From Lysobacterales bacterium 63-13 (GTDB lineage: Bacteria; Pseudomonadota; Gammaproteobacteria; Xanthomonadales; Rhodanobacteraceae), in NCBI GenBank assembly GCA_001899855.1, contig MKWR01000029.1, forward strand, positions 1-64,000: a stretch of 64,000 nt of DNA, given 5' to 3'. The number at the start of each line of letters is the position of its first letter. Within the stretch, counting starts at the first letter, position 1. The notes under the pieces were generated by a model that was given only the letters and a program-made list of their open reading frames with translations, was not told the DNA's origin and ran no database searches. Below are positions 7,747-17,679 of the stretch, one piece after another. Position numbers and translations under genes: made by a program.

Positions 7747-10700
7747 ATGAACCTGTCCGGCCCCTTCATCCGCCGCCCGATTGGCACCCTGCTGCTGGCG
7801 CTGGGTCTTTTCGTCAGTGGCGTGATCGCGTATTTCCAGTTGGGCGTGGCGTCGTTGCCGAACATGGAATTTCCGGTGATCTTCGTCGTCGCCAACCAGC
7901 CCGGGGCGAGTGCGGAGAACATGGCGACCACGGTGGCGGCGCCGCTGGAGCGGCACATGGGGCAGATCGCGGGCGTCGATTCGATGGGCTCCAACAGCAA
8001 GGAAGGGCGTTCTTCGGTCATCCTCTTCTTCAAGTTCGATCAGGATATCGACAGCGTCGCGCGCGATGTGCAGGCGGCGATCAATGAGGCGATGCCGGAT
8101 CTGCCGAGCGGGCTGCGCACCGCACCGGTGTATTTCAAGGCCAATCCGAACAACGATCCGGTGCTGATGCTGTCGCTGACCTCGCCCGCGCATACGGCGG
8201 CCGAGCTGTACAACATGGCCGATTCCCTGCTGTCACCGCGCCTGCGCCAGTTGCCCGGTGTGGGCGACGTCACCCTTGCCGGTGGCGCGACACCGGCGGT
8301 GCGCATCGATGTCGATCTCGGCAAGCTGACCTCGATGGGCATTTCCGCCGATCAGGTACGCAATGCGATCGCCGCGGCGAACGTGACTTCGCCGCAGGGC
8401 TTCCTCAGCGACGGCCAGCGCATGATGACCATCGCCGCCAACGGTGCGCTGACCGAAGGCAGCCAGTTTGCCGACTTGATCGTTGCGGTGCGAAACGGTG
8501 TGCCGATCCGCCTGCGCGACATCGCGACGGTCGGAGATGGTGCCGAGAGCAAGGATCAGGCTGCCTGGTTCAATGGTGATCGTTCGATCCTGATGATGAT
8601 CACCAAGCAGGCCACGGCGAACGTGATCGATACCGTCGACAGCATCCATGCGCAACTGCCGCTGATGCGCAGCTGGTTGCCGCAAGAAGCCACGCTGACT
8701 CCGTTCAACGACCGCACGGCGACAATCCGTTCCTCGATCCACGAAGTGCAGATCACGCTGTTGATCAGCATGGCCCTGGTCATCCTGACCATGTTGCTGT
8801 TCCTGCGCCGCGTCGCGCCCACGGTGATTGCCGGGTTGTCGGTGCCGCTGTCGCTGTCGAGCGCGTTCATCGTCATGTACTTCTTCGATTTCACCCTCGA
8901 CAACCTGACCTTGATGGCCTTGGTCATCTCCATCGGTTTTGTCGTCGATGACGCCATCGTTGTCATCGAGAACGTCGTGCGCCACCTGGAGATGGGCAAG
9001 TCGCGGCTGCAGGCGGCGCTTGATGGCGCCCGCGAGATCGGCTTCACGATTGTCTCGATCACCGCTTCGCTGGTTGCCGTGTTCCTGCCGCTGCTGTTCA
9101 TGGGCGGCTTCATGGGCATGATGCTGCATTCGTTCGCGGTGACCATTGCTGCGGCAATCGTGATGTCGGCCGTGGTTTCGCTGACCTTGACCGCCTCGCT
9201 GTGCGGCAGCTACCTGAAGGCGCACAAGGAGGAGAAGCCCTCGCGCCTCGTCCAGCGCATCGATGTCGGGCATGCGTGGATGCTGCGCAACTATGCGCGC
9301 GTGCTTGACTGGTCGCTGCGCCACCCGCGCACGATGAGCGTGCAACCGGTGCTGCTGGTGCTCATCACGATCTGGTTGAGCACGATGCTCAAGTTCGGTT
9401 TCGTGCCCGAGCAGGATACCGGCATGATCAGCGGCACCACGGTTGCCAGCGCCTCGATCTCCTACGAATCGATGGTCGAGTTGCAGCGCAAGGTGGCCGA
9501 TATCGTCGCCGCCGACCCGGCCGTGGCCAGTCTCGGATCCTCGCTCGGCGGCACGGGTTTCCGCTCCGGCAGCAACCGCGGCAGTCTGTACATCAATCTC
9601 AAGCCGCTCGGCGAAGGTCGCGATGTGGCGACCTCGAAGGTCATGCGGCGGATTGCCGAGAAGACCGCGAACCTGCCCGGAATCCAGCTGCGCCTGCGCC
9701 CGGTGCAGGACATCGGTGGCGGTGGCCCGCGTGGCGGTGATTCGTCCTACAGCTATTCGCTGAAGGGCAGCAACTATGACGAGCTGGTTGCCTGGGGGCC
9801 AAGGCTCGCTGCCGAGTTGATGAAATTGCCACAATTCACCAATGTCAGCACCGAGCTGGACGAGGGCGGTGTTGCGCAGAACCTGGTCATCGATCGCGAT
9901 ACCGCGGCACGCCTTGGCGTTTCCATCGGCGCTATCGACAGCAGCTTGTACAACGCGTTTGGCGAGCGCCAGATCTCGACCATCTATTCCGACATGAACC
10001 AGTATCGGGTGGTGTTGAATGCCGTCACCGGCCTCAATCCCGGGCTGGATACGCTGAGCGCGCTGCATGTGCGCGCAAACAACGGCGCGATGGTGCCGTT
10101 GTCGGCGTTGACCCGCATCGAAGCGGGCATCGCGCCGCTGTCGGTCGGCCACGATTTCCAGTTTCCGGTGTTCGACATCAACTTCAACCTGGCCGAGGGA
10201 GTGAGCATGGGCGAGGCGGTGCCGCTGATCAAGCAGACTGTCTTCAACATGCGCATGCCTGGCAGCATCACCGCCGAAGGCAGCGGCAATTTCCGCCGCT
10301 TCGAGCAGCAGCAATCCGGTCAGAACCTGTTGATCCTGTTCGCGATCCTCGCCGTGTACCTGGTGCTTGGCATCCTCTACGAAAGCCTGATTCACCCGGT
10401 GACGATCCTCTCGACCTTGCCGGCGGCCGGCGTCGGTGCCTTGCTGGCGATGCTGGTGACCGATACCGAGTTGTCGGTGGTCTCGGTGATCGCGATCGTC
10501 CTGCTCATCGGCATCGTCAAGAAGAACGCGATCATGATGATCGACTTCGCCCTGCACGCGGAACGCGACGGTGGCCTGACGCCGATCGAGGCGATCCGCG
10601 AAGCCTGCCTCGTGCGCTTCCGGCCAATCATGATGACCTCGATGGTCGCCATCCTTGGAGCACTACCGCTGGCGATCGGTTTCGGCATCGGTTCGGAAAT

Positions 10701-10869
10701 GCGCCAGCCGCTGGGTATCGCGATGATCGGCGGCCTGCTCGTGTCGCAAAGCCTGACCTTGTTCTCGACCCCGGCGCTGTACCTGGTGTTCGCGCGGTTC
10801 GCGCAGCGCCGCCGCGAACGCAAGGCGGCGCGACGCGCGGCGCACAGCGTCACCGCACCGTCGCTGTAG
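7747..10869 (+). CDS. mdtC: RND efflux permease, MdtC-like
   Basis: A 1040-residue RND proton/drug antiporter, distinct from but homologous to the upstream MdtB-like protein. It opens MNLSGPFIRRPIGTLLLALG, has GFVVDDAIVVIENV in helix 4 with the two conserved aspartates, and GIVKKNAIMMIDFAL in the second half. In E. coli MdtB and MdtC form a mixed trimer and both are needed for full function; the pairing here suggests the same. It is separated from mdtB by 1027 bases of repeats, so it may have its own promoter. ATG 7747 fits the family N-terminus exactly. Lacks the Ser/Gly insertion seen in the MdtB-like partner. Confidence 0.92.
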   Translation: MNLSGPFIRRPIGTLLLALGLFVSGVIAYFQLGVASLPNMEFPVIFVVANQPGASAENMATTVAAPLERHMGQIAGVDSMGSNSKEGRSSVILFFKFDQDIDSVARDVQAAINEAMPDLPSGLRTAPVYFKANPNNDPVLMLSLTSPAHTAAELYNMADSLLSPRLRQLPGVGDVTLAGGATPAVRIDVDLGKLTSMGISADQVRNAIAAANVTSPQGFLSDGQRMMTIAANGALTEGSQFADLIVAVRNGVPIRLRDIATVGDGAESKDQAAWFNGDRSILMMITKQATANVIDTVDSIHAQLPLMRSWLPQEATLTPFNDRTATIRSSIHEVQITLLISMALVILTMLLFLRRVAPTVIAGLSVPLSLSSAFIVMYFFDFTLDNLTLMALVISIGFVVDDAIVVIENVVRHLEMGKSRLQAALDGAREIGFTIVSITASLVAVFLPLLFMGGFMGMMLHSFAVTIAAAIVMSAVVSLTLTASLCGSYLKAHKEEKPSRLVQRIDVGHAWMLRNYARVLDWSLRHPRTMSVQPVLLVLITIWLSTMLKFGFVPEQDTGMISGTTVASASISYESMVELQRKVADIVAADPAVASLGSSLGGTGFRSGSNRGSLYINLKPLGEGRDVATSKVMRRIAEKTANLPGIQLRLRPVQDIGGGGPRGGDSSYSYSLKGSNYDELVAWGPRLAAELMKLPQFTNVSTELDEGGVAQNLVIDRDTAARLGVSIGAIDSSLYNAFGERQISTIYSDMNQYRVVLNAVTGLNPGLDTLSALHVRANNGAMVPLSALTRIEAGIAPLSVGHDFQFPVFDINFNLAEGVSMGEAVPLIKQTVFNMRMPGSITAEGSGNFRRFEQQQSGQNLLILFAILAVYLVLGILYESLIHPVTILSTLPAAGVGALLAMLVTDTELSVVSVIAIVLLIGIVKKNAIMMIDFALHAERDGGLTPIEAIREACLVRFRPIMMTSMVAILGALPLAIGFGIGSEMRQPLGIAMIGGLLVSQSLTLFSTPALYLVFARFAQRRRERKAARRAAHSVTAPSL

Positions 10870-10908
10870 GCATCCGCCGCACCGTCCACGTTTTGTGCGT
10901 CCCGGCGA

Positions 10909-11235
10909 TCAACGCGCGTCGTTCGATGCCGTCAGCGTTGGCAAGTCCGCCATGTATTCGGCAGCAATGGCATAGGGATCGGGGGTGACCGTCAGCGTCG
11001 GCATCAAGGTCACCGGCGTCGGCCGGCCCGCGGCAATGCTCCAGCGCACGGCAGCCGTGGGGTTGGAAATGCTGGCGCTGACCTTGAGCGCCGGCAGCAA
11101 GGTTGCGTGCAACGGCGCACGTGCGTCGAGCACGGCTGTCGGTTCGGCAACTGCGTTGAGCGACAACACGGCGAGCAGGCTGCCGCCGAATATGAGGCTG
11201 GACATTTTGCGATTGATGGATTTGCGAGCATTCAT
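10909..11235 (-). CDS. Small exported protein of unknown function
   Basis: A 108-residue protein that I do not recognise. The first 30 residues form a standard Sec signal peptide: basic start (MNARKSINRK), hydrophobic core (LIFGGSLLAVLSL) and a cleavage site after NAVA. The mature part of about 78 residues is rich in Ala, Thr, Pro and Leu, has no cysteine and no membrane span, and ends ASNDAR. AGGAG lies six to ten bases before the ATG, so translation is well supported. It is convergent with mdtC and lies downstream of putA on the same strand, 283 bases away, so it probably has its own promoter. Confidence 0.65.
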   Translation of the reverse strand: MNARKSINRKMSSLIFGGSLLAVLSLNAVAEPTAVLDARAPLHATLLPALKVSASISNPTAAVRWSIAAGRPTPVTLMPTLTVTPDPYAIAAEYMADLPTLTASNDAR

Positions 11236-11518
11236 GGGGATTCTCCTGCAAGCGGGGGACTTGCAAGCTACACAGAGCAAGCACCATGCCACTCGTGAAG
11301 CCGCGATCGCCTGCAGGAAATGAGATGCGCAATCAATGACTTCGGTTGCTGTGCCGGAAGTCATGCCTGCGCCAGCGGACACGCATGCGGACGCTGCCGC
11401 ACGTCCGTGGACAGTCTCCCGGCGTGCTGGAGCCAGGCGCGATTCCTGGCGATCAGGCTGATCCTGTTGCGCACGCGCCGTGCGGCGCGCGCCATGCGAA
11501 GGGGCGCGGAATGCGGCC

Positions 11519-14500
11519 TTATTCGGACAAGGTCAGCAGCGAGGCATTGCCGCCGGCTGCCGTGGTGTTGATGGTGACCGTGCGTTCCGTGGCGAAGCGC
11601 AACAGGTAGTGCGGGCCGCCGGCTTTCGGGCCGGTGCCGGAGAGGTTTTCGCCGCCAAAGGGCTGCACGCCGACCACCGCGCCGATCTGGTTGCGGTTGA
11701 CGTAGCAGTTGCCGACCTTGCTGCGCTTGACGATGTGCTGGATGGTGTCGTTGATGCGGCTGTGGATGCCGAGGGTGAGGCCGTAGCCGGTGGCATTGAT
11801 CTGATCGATGACTTCGTCGAGCTGGTCGGCCTTCCAGCGCAGCACATGCAGGATCGGGCCGAACACTTCCTTGTGCAGGATGTCCAGTCGCGGGATCTCG
11901 TAGGCGCGCGGGGCGAAGAAGGTGCCATTGGCGGTGGCTGCGCTGCTGGCCACTTCGCCGATCAACGTCGCCTCGCGATCCATGCGCGCGGCATGTTCGC
12001 TCAGCACCTTGTGCGAGGCGGCGTCGATGACCGGGCCGACATCGGTCGAGAGCAGGCCGGGATCGCCCATGACCAGTTCGGCCATGGCTCCCTTGAGCAT
12101 GCCGATGACCTTGTCGGCGATGTCGTCCTGGACAAACAGCACGCGTGCGGCCGAACAGCGCTGGCCGGCCGAGTCGAATGCCGAGGCACAGACATCCTTG
12201 ACCAGTTGCTCGGGCAGAGCCGAGGAATCGGCAATGAGCGCGTTCTGGCCGCCGGTCTCGGCGATCAGCGCGGCAATCGAGGAATCACGCGCGGCGAGGG
12301 TGCGATTGATCGTCCACGCCGTTTCGGTTGAACCGGTGAAGCAGACACCGGCGACTTCAGGTTTGGTCAGCAGCGAGTTGCCGAGCACCGAGCCCTTGCA
12401 CGGAACGAACTGGAGGACGTCTTCCGGGATGCCGGCTTCATGCAGCAGCTTGACCGCGGCATGGCCGATCAGGGTGGTCTGGTCGGCCGGCTTGGCGATC
12501 ACACTGTTGCCGGCGGCGAGCGCCGCGGCGACCTGGCCCATGAAGATCGCCAGCGGGAAATTCCACGGACTGATGCAGACAAAGACGCCACGGCCGTGCA
12601 GGAACAACTCGTTGGATTCGCCGGTCGGCCCGGGCAGGATTTCCGGGTGCGCAAAGAGCTTGCGTGCCATGGCAGCGTAGTAGCGGCAGAAATCGGCCGC
12701 TTCGCGCACTTCGGCAATCGCCGCCGACATGGTCTTGCCGGCTTCGCGCACGCACAGGGCGATGAACTCGCCGCGGCGTGCTTCGAGCAGGTCGGCAGCG
12801 TGTTCGAGGATCTTCGCGCGGCTGACCGCGGGCAGGGCATTCCAGCCGTCGTGGGCGGCGACGGCATTGGCCAGAGCCTTTTCCAGCACGCCGACATCGG
12901 CGCTGCGGCTGTGCCCGATGACGCGGCGACGATCCGCCGGATCGGTCACTTCGCGCGCTTCGCCACCCGGCTTGCTGCCGGGGACGAGCGGTTCGGCGAG
13001 CCACGGCTTGCGCGCCGCGTTGACGCTTTCGGCGAGGGCCTTGAGTTCGTTGTCGTTGGCAAGATTGACGCCCATGGAATTCTTCCGTTGTTCGCCGAAC
13101 AAAGCGATCGGCTGGGGGATGCGGGGATGCGGCTTGGCGGCGAGCTGGCGCACCAGTTCGCAGGGGTCGGCGACGAGATCGCGGATCGGCACGTTCTCGT
13201 CGACCGCGCGATTGACGAAACTCGTGTTGGCGCCGTTCTCGAGCAGGCGCCGCACCAGGTATGGCAGCAGGTCCTCGTGGCTGCCGACCGGTGCGTAGAC
13301 GCGGCAAGGCACGCCGAGGTTCTGCTTGCCGATGACTTCGGCATACAGGTCACCGCCCATGCCATGCAGGCGCTGGTATTCGTAGGGGCGGTTGCGGGCG
13401 TATTGGTGGATGGCCGCGATCGTGTGCGCATTGTGCGTGGCGAATTGCGGATAGATCAGCTCGGCCCCGGCCTCGAACATCTGCTTGGCGCAGGCCAGGT
13501 AGGAGACATCGGTGTTCGGTTTGCGGGTGTATACCGGATAGCCGCCAAGGCCGAATTCCTGCGCGCGCTTGATCTCCGAATCCCAGTAGGCACCCTTGAC
13601 CAGGCGCACGCACCAGCGGCGTCCGGCCTTGCGTGCGACATCGGCGAGCCAGTCGATGACGAACGGCGCACGCTTCTGATACGCCTGCACGGCAAGGCCG
13701 AAACCGTTCCAGCCGTCCAGCGAGGCATCGACGAAGACCGCGCCAATCACATCCAGCGAGAGTTCGAGGCGATCGGCTTCCTCGGCATCGACGGTCATGC
13801 CGATGGCATTGGCCCGCGCCAGTTGTGCCAGTTCGAGCACGCGCGGGATCAGTTCGGCATGCACACGGGCGCGGTTGGCGACGTCGTAGCGCGGGTGGAT
13901 TGCCGACAGCTTGACCGAGATCGACGGCGCCTCAAGCACATCCGGCCACGGCCCGCGCTTGCCGAGTGCGCTGATCGCATCGCGATAGGCCTGCATGTAG
14001 CGCTCGGCGTCGGCCTGGGTCAGCGCCGCCTCGCCGAGCATGTCGTAGGAATAGCGATAGCCGGCATTGGCCTTTTGCGCGGAGCGATCCTGGGCTTCCT
14101 TGATCGTGCGCCCCATGACGAACTGGTGACCCATGATGCGCATGGCCTGGCGCACGGCCAGGCGGATCACCGGTTCACCGGCGCGACCGACCAGGCGGCG
14201 CAGGGCACCGACGAAATTCGATCGGGTTTCCTCGGCAAGCTGGACCAGCTCGCCGGTCAGCATCAGGCCCCAGGTCGAGGCATTCACGAACAGCGACTCG
14301 CTGGCACCAACGTGCTTCTTCCAGTTCGCATCGCCGAGCTTGTCGCGGATCAGCTTGTCGGCGGTTTCCGCATCCGGCACGCGCAACAGCGCCTCGGCCA
14401 CGCACATCAGCAAGACGCCTTCCTCGCTGGAAAGATCGTACTCGCGCATGAACGATTCGACCGCACTCTGGTCGTCGGCCTTGGCGCGGATGCGGGCAAC

Positions 14501-14668
14501 CAGATCGCCGGCTGCGGCAAGCACCTGTTCACGTTCCGCTGCCGCGAAGCTGGCCTCGACCAGCAATTCGTTGACCGCTTCGGTTTCATCCCTGGACCAG
14601 GCCGCAGTGATGCGCGCGCGCGCCGGATCCGGGTTCTCGGGAAGCTCGGGGGAAAGGATTTCGCTCAC
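11519..14668 (-). CDS. putA: Bifunctional proline dehydrogenase / P5C dehydrogenase PutA
   Basis: A 1049-residue enzyme oxidising proline to glutamate in two steps, with FAD in the first domain and NAD in the second. The proline dehydrogenase barrel covers about residues 130-480 and includes RLVKGAYWDSEIKRAQ. The aldehyde dehydrogenase domain covers about 560-1020, with ETGGQNA and the catalytic cysteine in GQRCSAARV (Cys838). The end, ASLLTLSE, is typical of PutA C-termini. The N-terminus lacks the ribbon-helix-helix DNA-binding domain of E. coli-type PutA, so this is the enzyme-only form that does not repress its own gene. GTG 14668 is chosen because the following SEILSPELPENP leads straight into the arm region. 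An ATG at 14830 would add 54 unlike residues. Confidence 0.95.
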   Translation of the reverse strand: MSEILSPELPENPDPARARITAAWSRDETEAVNELLVEASFAAAEREQVLAAAGDLVARIRAKADDQSAVESFMREYDLSSEEGVLLMCVAEALLRVPDAETADKLIRDKLGDANWKKHVGASESLFVNASTWGLMLTGELVQLAEETRSNFVGALRRLVGRAGEPVIRLAVRQAMRIMGHQFVMGRTIKEAQDRSAQKANAGYRYSYDMLGEAALTQADAERYMQAYRDAISALGKRGPWPDVLEAPSISVKLSAIHPRYDVANRARVHAELIPRVLELAQLARANAIGMTVDAEEADRLELSLDVIGAVFVDASLDGWNGFGLAVQAYQKRAPFVIDWLADVARKAGRRWCVRLVKGAYWDSEIKRAQEFGLGGYPVYTRKPNTDVSYLACAKQMFEAGAELIYPQFATHNAHTIAAIHQYARNRPYEYQRLHGMGGDLYAEVIGKQNLGVPCRVYAPVGSHEDLLPYLVRRLLENGANTSFVNRAVDENVPIRDLVADPCELVRQLAAKPHPRIPQPIALFGEQRKNSMGVNLANDNELKALAESVNAARKPWLAEPLVPGSKPGGEAREVTDPADRRRVIGHSRSADVGVLEKALANAVAAHDGWNALPAVSRAKILEHAADLLEARRGEFIALCVREAGKTMSAAIAEVREAADFCRYYAAMARKLFAHPEILPGPTGESNELFLHGRGVFVCISPWNFPLAIFMGQVAAALAAGNSVIAKPADQTTLIGHAAVKLLHEAGIPEDVLQFVPCKGSVLGNSLLTKPEVAGVCFTGSTETAWTINRTLAARDSSIAALIAETGGQNALIADSSALPEQLVKDVCASAFDSAGQRCSAARVLFVQDDIADKVIGMLKGAMAELVMGDPGLLSTDVGPVIDAASHKVLSEHAARMDREATLIGEVASSAATANGTFFAPRAYEIPRLDILHKEVFGPILHVLRWKADQLDEVIDQINATGYGLTLGIHSRINDTIQHIVKRSKVGNCYVNRNQIGAVVGVQPFGGENLSGTGPKAGGPHYLLRFATERTVTINTTAAGGNASLLTLSE

Positions 14669-14976
14669 GTGGTGTGGGCTCTCGGTGATGCCGCGGCGCT
14701 TTGCGCGCGTCGGCGGCTGGATTGGCGACCGCCAAGTGTAGTCAGTGCATTGCGTCCGGCCAAGCATCGCAATCGTGGCACTTGCGGTGGATTGACGCAG
14801 CTTTTCCTTGCCGCTGGCGCTGGGGCTCATCTATCATCTCAGGTTCCCCGCATGCAGTTGCGTCTTGCGGCATGCGATCGGGCCACCATTCGGCCCCATT
14901 CCGGGTTGGGATATTCGCCTCGGCAGTCGTTGCGGCCAAGTGCGGATCGATGATTCACGTATACAAGGTGATGGCA
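14669..14976. other. Divergent putA/coxB intergenic region
   Basis: No gene. It contains a near-perfect dyad TTGGCGACCGCCAA (14722-14735) close to putA, which could be an operator, and a candidate promoter for coxB given separately. Transcript leader for coxB would be about 130 bases. Confidence 0.5.
14808..14837 (+). promoter_or_regulatory. Candidate sigma-70 promoter for the cox cluster
   Basis: TTGCCG at 14808-14813 and TATCAT at 14832-14837 with an 18-base spacer, pointing to coxB. Each box matches four or five of six consensus bases. No start site is proven. Confidence 0.35.
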
Positions 14977-15885
14977 ATGATGTCAGTTGGGATCTCGCGA
15001 ATGCGCCGTGTGCTTGCCGCACCGGCTGTAGTCCTCCTTGGCCTGCTTGCCAGCGCGGCGGCGAACGCAAATCCGCAGCCGTGGCAGCTCAACATGACCC
15101 GTGGGGCCACGCAGACGGCGCGCGAGGTCCACGATATCCACATGGTCGTGCTGTGGATCTGCGTGGCGATCGGCGTGGTCGTGTTCGGCGTGATGTTCGT
15201 GGCCATGTTCCGCTTCCGCAAGTCGAAAGGGGCCGTGCCGGCGACCTGGAGCCACAGCACCAAGCTGGAAGCGATCTGGACGATCATCCCGATCCTCATC
15301 CTGATCGCCAGTGCCTGGCCGGCGACGACCCTGCTGATCCGCATGGCCGACACCTCCGAATCGGAGATGACGATCAAGGTCACCGGCTATCAATGGAAGT
15401 GGCGCTACGAGTACGTCGACTATTTCGGCAAGCAGCCGGGAATCAATTTCGTGTCGAGCCTCGAGTCGCAAGCCAACCGCACGCGGCAGCTCGGCTCCGG
15501 CATGGACCCGCGTGACATCAAGGTGGACGGCCATTCGACCTACCTGCTCGATGTCGACAAGCCGCTGGTGCTGCCGGTTGGCGTCAAGGTGCGTTTCGTC
15601 GTCACCGCCGACGATGTCATCCATTCCTGGTGGGTGCCCGCGCTCGGCTGGAAGCAGGATGCGATTCCCGGAATCATCAACTCGGCATGGACCCGCGTTG
15701 ACGAGCCGGGCATCTACCGCGGCCAATGCGCCGAGCTTTGCGGCCGCGATCATGCTTTCATGCCGATCGTGGTCAAGGTCTTGCCCAAGGCCGAATTCGA
15801 GCAGTGGATGACCGCGCAGGCGCCTGCGCCGGCAACGGCAGCCACTGCAACCACGCTTGCCCCGACGACAGCCCCGCAAGGCTGA
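14977..15885 (+). CDS. coxB: Cytochrome c oxidase subunit II
   Basis: A subunit of the aa3-type terminal oxidase that takes electrons from cytochrome c through the CuA centre. It has a signal peptide ending near SAAANA, two transmembrane helices (about residues 50-75 and 95-115), the aromatic patch GYQWKWRYEY and the CuA-binding motif CAELCGRDHAFM with both cysteines, histidine and methionine. An Ala/Thr/Pro-rich tail follows. No heme-c CXXCH domain is fused. Several starts are possible: ATG 14977 is preferred because AAGG lies eight bases before it; ATG 14950 would add nine residues. coxA follows after 30 bases. Confidence 0.95.
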   Translation: MMSVGISRMRRVLAAPAVVLLGLLASAAANANPQPWQLNMTRGATQTAREVHDIHMVVLWICVAIGVVVFGVMFVAMFRFRKSKGAVPATWSHSTKLEAIWTIIPILILIASAWPATTLLIRMADTSESEMTIKVTGYQWKWRYEYVDYFGKQPGINFVSSLESQANRTRQLGSGMDPRDIKVDGHSTYLLDVDKPLVLPVGVKVRFVVTADDVIHSWWVPALGWKQDAIPGIINSAWTRVDEPGIYRGQCAELCGRDHAFMPIVVKVLPKAEFEQWMTAQAPAPATAATATTLAPTTAPQG

Positions 15886-15915
15886 TCCCGTTCCAGAATT
15901 CTTGAGGTAGAGGCA

Positions 15916-17535
15916 ATGGCTCACGCTGCCGTCCACGACACCCACGACACCCACGACCACAAGCCGCAAGGCTTCCTGCATCGCTGGTTGTTCACGACCA
16001 ACCACAAGGACATCGGTACGCTGTACCTGGTGTTTGCGTTGATCATGTTCTTCACCGGCGGCTCGATGGCGATGATCATCCGCGCCGAGCTGTTCGAGCC
16101 CGGCATGCAGCTGGTGCAGCCGGAGTTCTTCAACCAGATGACCACGGTGCATGCCCTGGTGATGATCTTCGGTGCGGTCATGCCGGCCTTTGTCGGCCTC
16201 GGCAACTGGATGATCCCGCTGCAGATCGGCGCGCCGGACATGGCCTTGCCGCGCATGAACAACTGGTCGTTCTGGATCCTGCCGTTTGCCTTCCTGCTGC
16301 TGCTCTCGACGCTGTTCATGCCGGGTGCCGGTCCGCAGGGTGGCTGGACGCTGTATCCGCCACTGTCCCTGCAGGGCAGCAACAGCATCGCCTTCGTCAT
16401 CCTCGCCATCCACATGATGGGCATCAGCTCGATCATGGGCGCGATCAACATCATCGCGACCATCCTCAACCTGCGCGCACCCGGCCTGGACCTGCTGAAG
16501 ATGCCGATCTTCACCTGGTCGTGGCTGATCACCGCCTTCCTGCTGATCGCGGTGATGCCGGTGCTGGCCGGCGCCGTGACCATGCTGCTTACGGACAAGT
16601 ATTTCGGCACCAGCTTCTTCAATGCCGCCGGTGGCGGTGACCCGGTCATGTTCCAGCACATTTTCTGGTTCTTCGGCCACCCCGAGGTCTACATCATGAT
16701 CCTGCCGGCATTCGGCATCGTCAGCGAGATCATCCAGACCTTCTCGCGCAAGCCGCTGTTCGGATACCAGGCCATGGTCTACGCGCTGGCTTCGATCGCG
16801 TTCCTTTCGTTCATCGTCTGGGCCCACCACATGTTCACGGTGGGCATGCCGCTCGGTGGCGAGATCTACTTCATGTACGCGACGATGCTCATCGCCATCC
16901 CGACCGGGGTGAAGGTGTTCAACTGGGTGACCACGATGTGGGAAGGCTCGTTGACCTTCGAGACGCCGATGCTGTTCGCCATCGCCTTCGTCATCCTCTT
17001 CACCATCGGCGGATTCTCCGGACTGATGCTGGCCATCGTGCCGGCCGACTTCCAGTATCACGACACCTATTTCGTCGTTGCCCACTTCCACTACGTGCTG
17101 GTGACCGGGGCGATCTTCGCGATCATGGCCGCAACCTACTACTGGCTGCCGAAGTGGTCGGGCAACATGTACAGCGAGCGCTGGGGCAAGATCCACTTCT
17201 GGATGAGCGTGATCTCGGTGAACGTGCTGTTCTTCCCGCAGCACTTCCTCGGCCTGGCCGGCATGCCGCGGCGCATCCCCGATTACAACATCGCCTTCGC
17301 CGACTTCAACATGATCAGCTCGATTGGTGGTTTCTGGTTTGGCGCCAGCCAGTTGCTGTTCGTCGGCGTCATCGTGCACGCCGTGTACTTTTCGAAGAAC
17401 CGTGCAACGAGCAAGGTCTGGGAAGCTGCCAAGGGCCTGGAATGGACCGTGCCCTCGCCAGCCCCGCACCATACGTTCAGTACGCCGCCGGTCATCGATG
17501 ATTCAATGCTCGCGCATGGCGACGTGAGTCATTGA
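15916..17535 (+). CDS. coxA: Cytochrome c oxidase subunit I
   Basis: The 539-residue catalytic subunit with 12 transmembrane helices that binds heme a and the heme a3-CuB centre and pumps protons. CuB ligands are visible in WFFGHPEVYI (His with the Glu of the proton path) and WAHHMFTVGM; heme ligands are in VAHFHYVLVTG and in TTVHALVMIFG. Preceded by GAGG(TAG)AGG eleven bases before the ATG. The His/Asp-rich N-terminal tail (HDTHDTHDH) precedes HRWLFTTNHKDIG, the standard opening of the family. Confidence 0.97.
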   Translation: MAHAAVHDTHDTHDHKPQGFLHRWLFTTNHKDIGTLYLVFALIMFFTGGSMAMIIRAELFEPGMQLVQPEFFNQMTTVHALVMIFGAVMPAFVGLGNWMIPLQIGAPDMALPRMNNWSFWILPFAFLLLLSTLFMPGAGPQGGWTLYPPLSLQGSNSIAFVILAIHMMGISSIMGAINIIATILNLRAPGLDLLKMPIFTWSWLITAFLLIAVMPVLAGAVTMLLTDKYFGTSFFNAAGGGDPVMFQHIFWFFGHPEVYIMILPAFGIVSEIIQTFSRKPLFGYQAMVYALASIAFLSFIVWAHHMFTVGMPLGGEIYFMYATMLIAIPTGVKVFNWVTTMWEGSLTFETPMLFAIAFVILFTIGGFSGLMLAIVPADFQYHDTYFVVAHFHYVLVTGAIFAIMAATYYWLPKWSGNMYSERWGKIHFWMSVISVNVLFFPQHFLGLAGMPRRIPDYNIAFADFNMISSIGGFWFGASQLLFVGVIVHAVYFSKNRATSKVWEAAKGLEWTVPSPAPHHTFSTPPVIDDSMLAHGDVSH

Positions 17536-17679
17536 TGGGTGCGTCCTTGAACGCAAAGCGGAGAGATGAAGCGGCGTTCGTGGCCGCACATCTCAAGTGA
17601 AGCGCCGTTTTGTGCTGTTTTTTTGGCTGTGTTTTTTGGGGCAGGGAAGAAAGGCTTAGCTTGATTCGCCAGTGCTGAA

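Noticed and set aside
6716..7750. Several open frames of 60-344 codons in the mdtB-mdtC spacer
   Set aside because: They arise from the inverted and tandem repeats on both strands, lack ribosome-binding sites, and differ in frame between repeat copies.
8233..10557. 774-codon reverse open frame inside mdtC
   Set aside because: Antisense to a complete RND permease with conserved proton-relay residues; no domain in the reverse frame.
12440..14953. 837-codon forward open frame opposite putA
   Set aside because: Antisense to PutA, whose motifs are complete. The forward translation has no family features.
14983..17472. 829-codon reverse open frame across coxB and coxA
   Set aside because: It spans two unmistakable oxidase genes and their gap, and it has a shadow-type composition.
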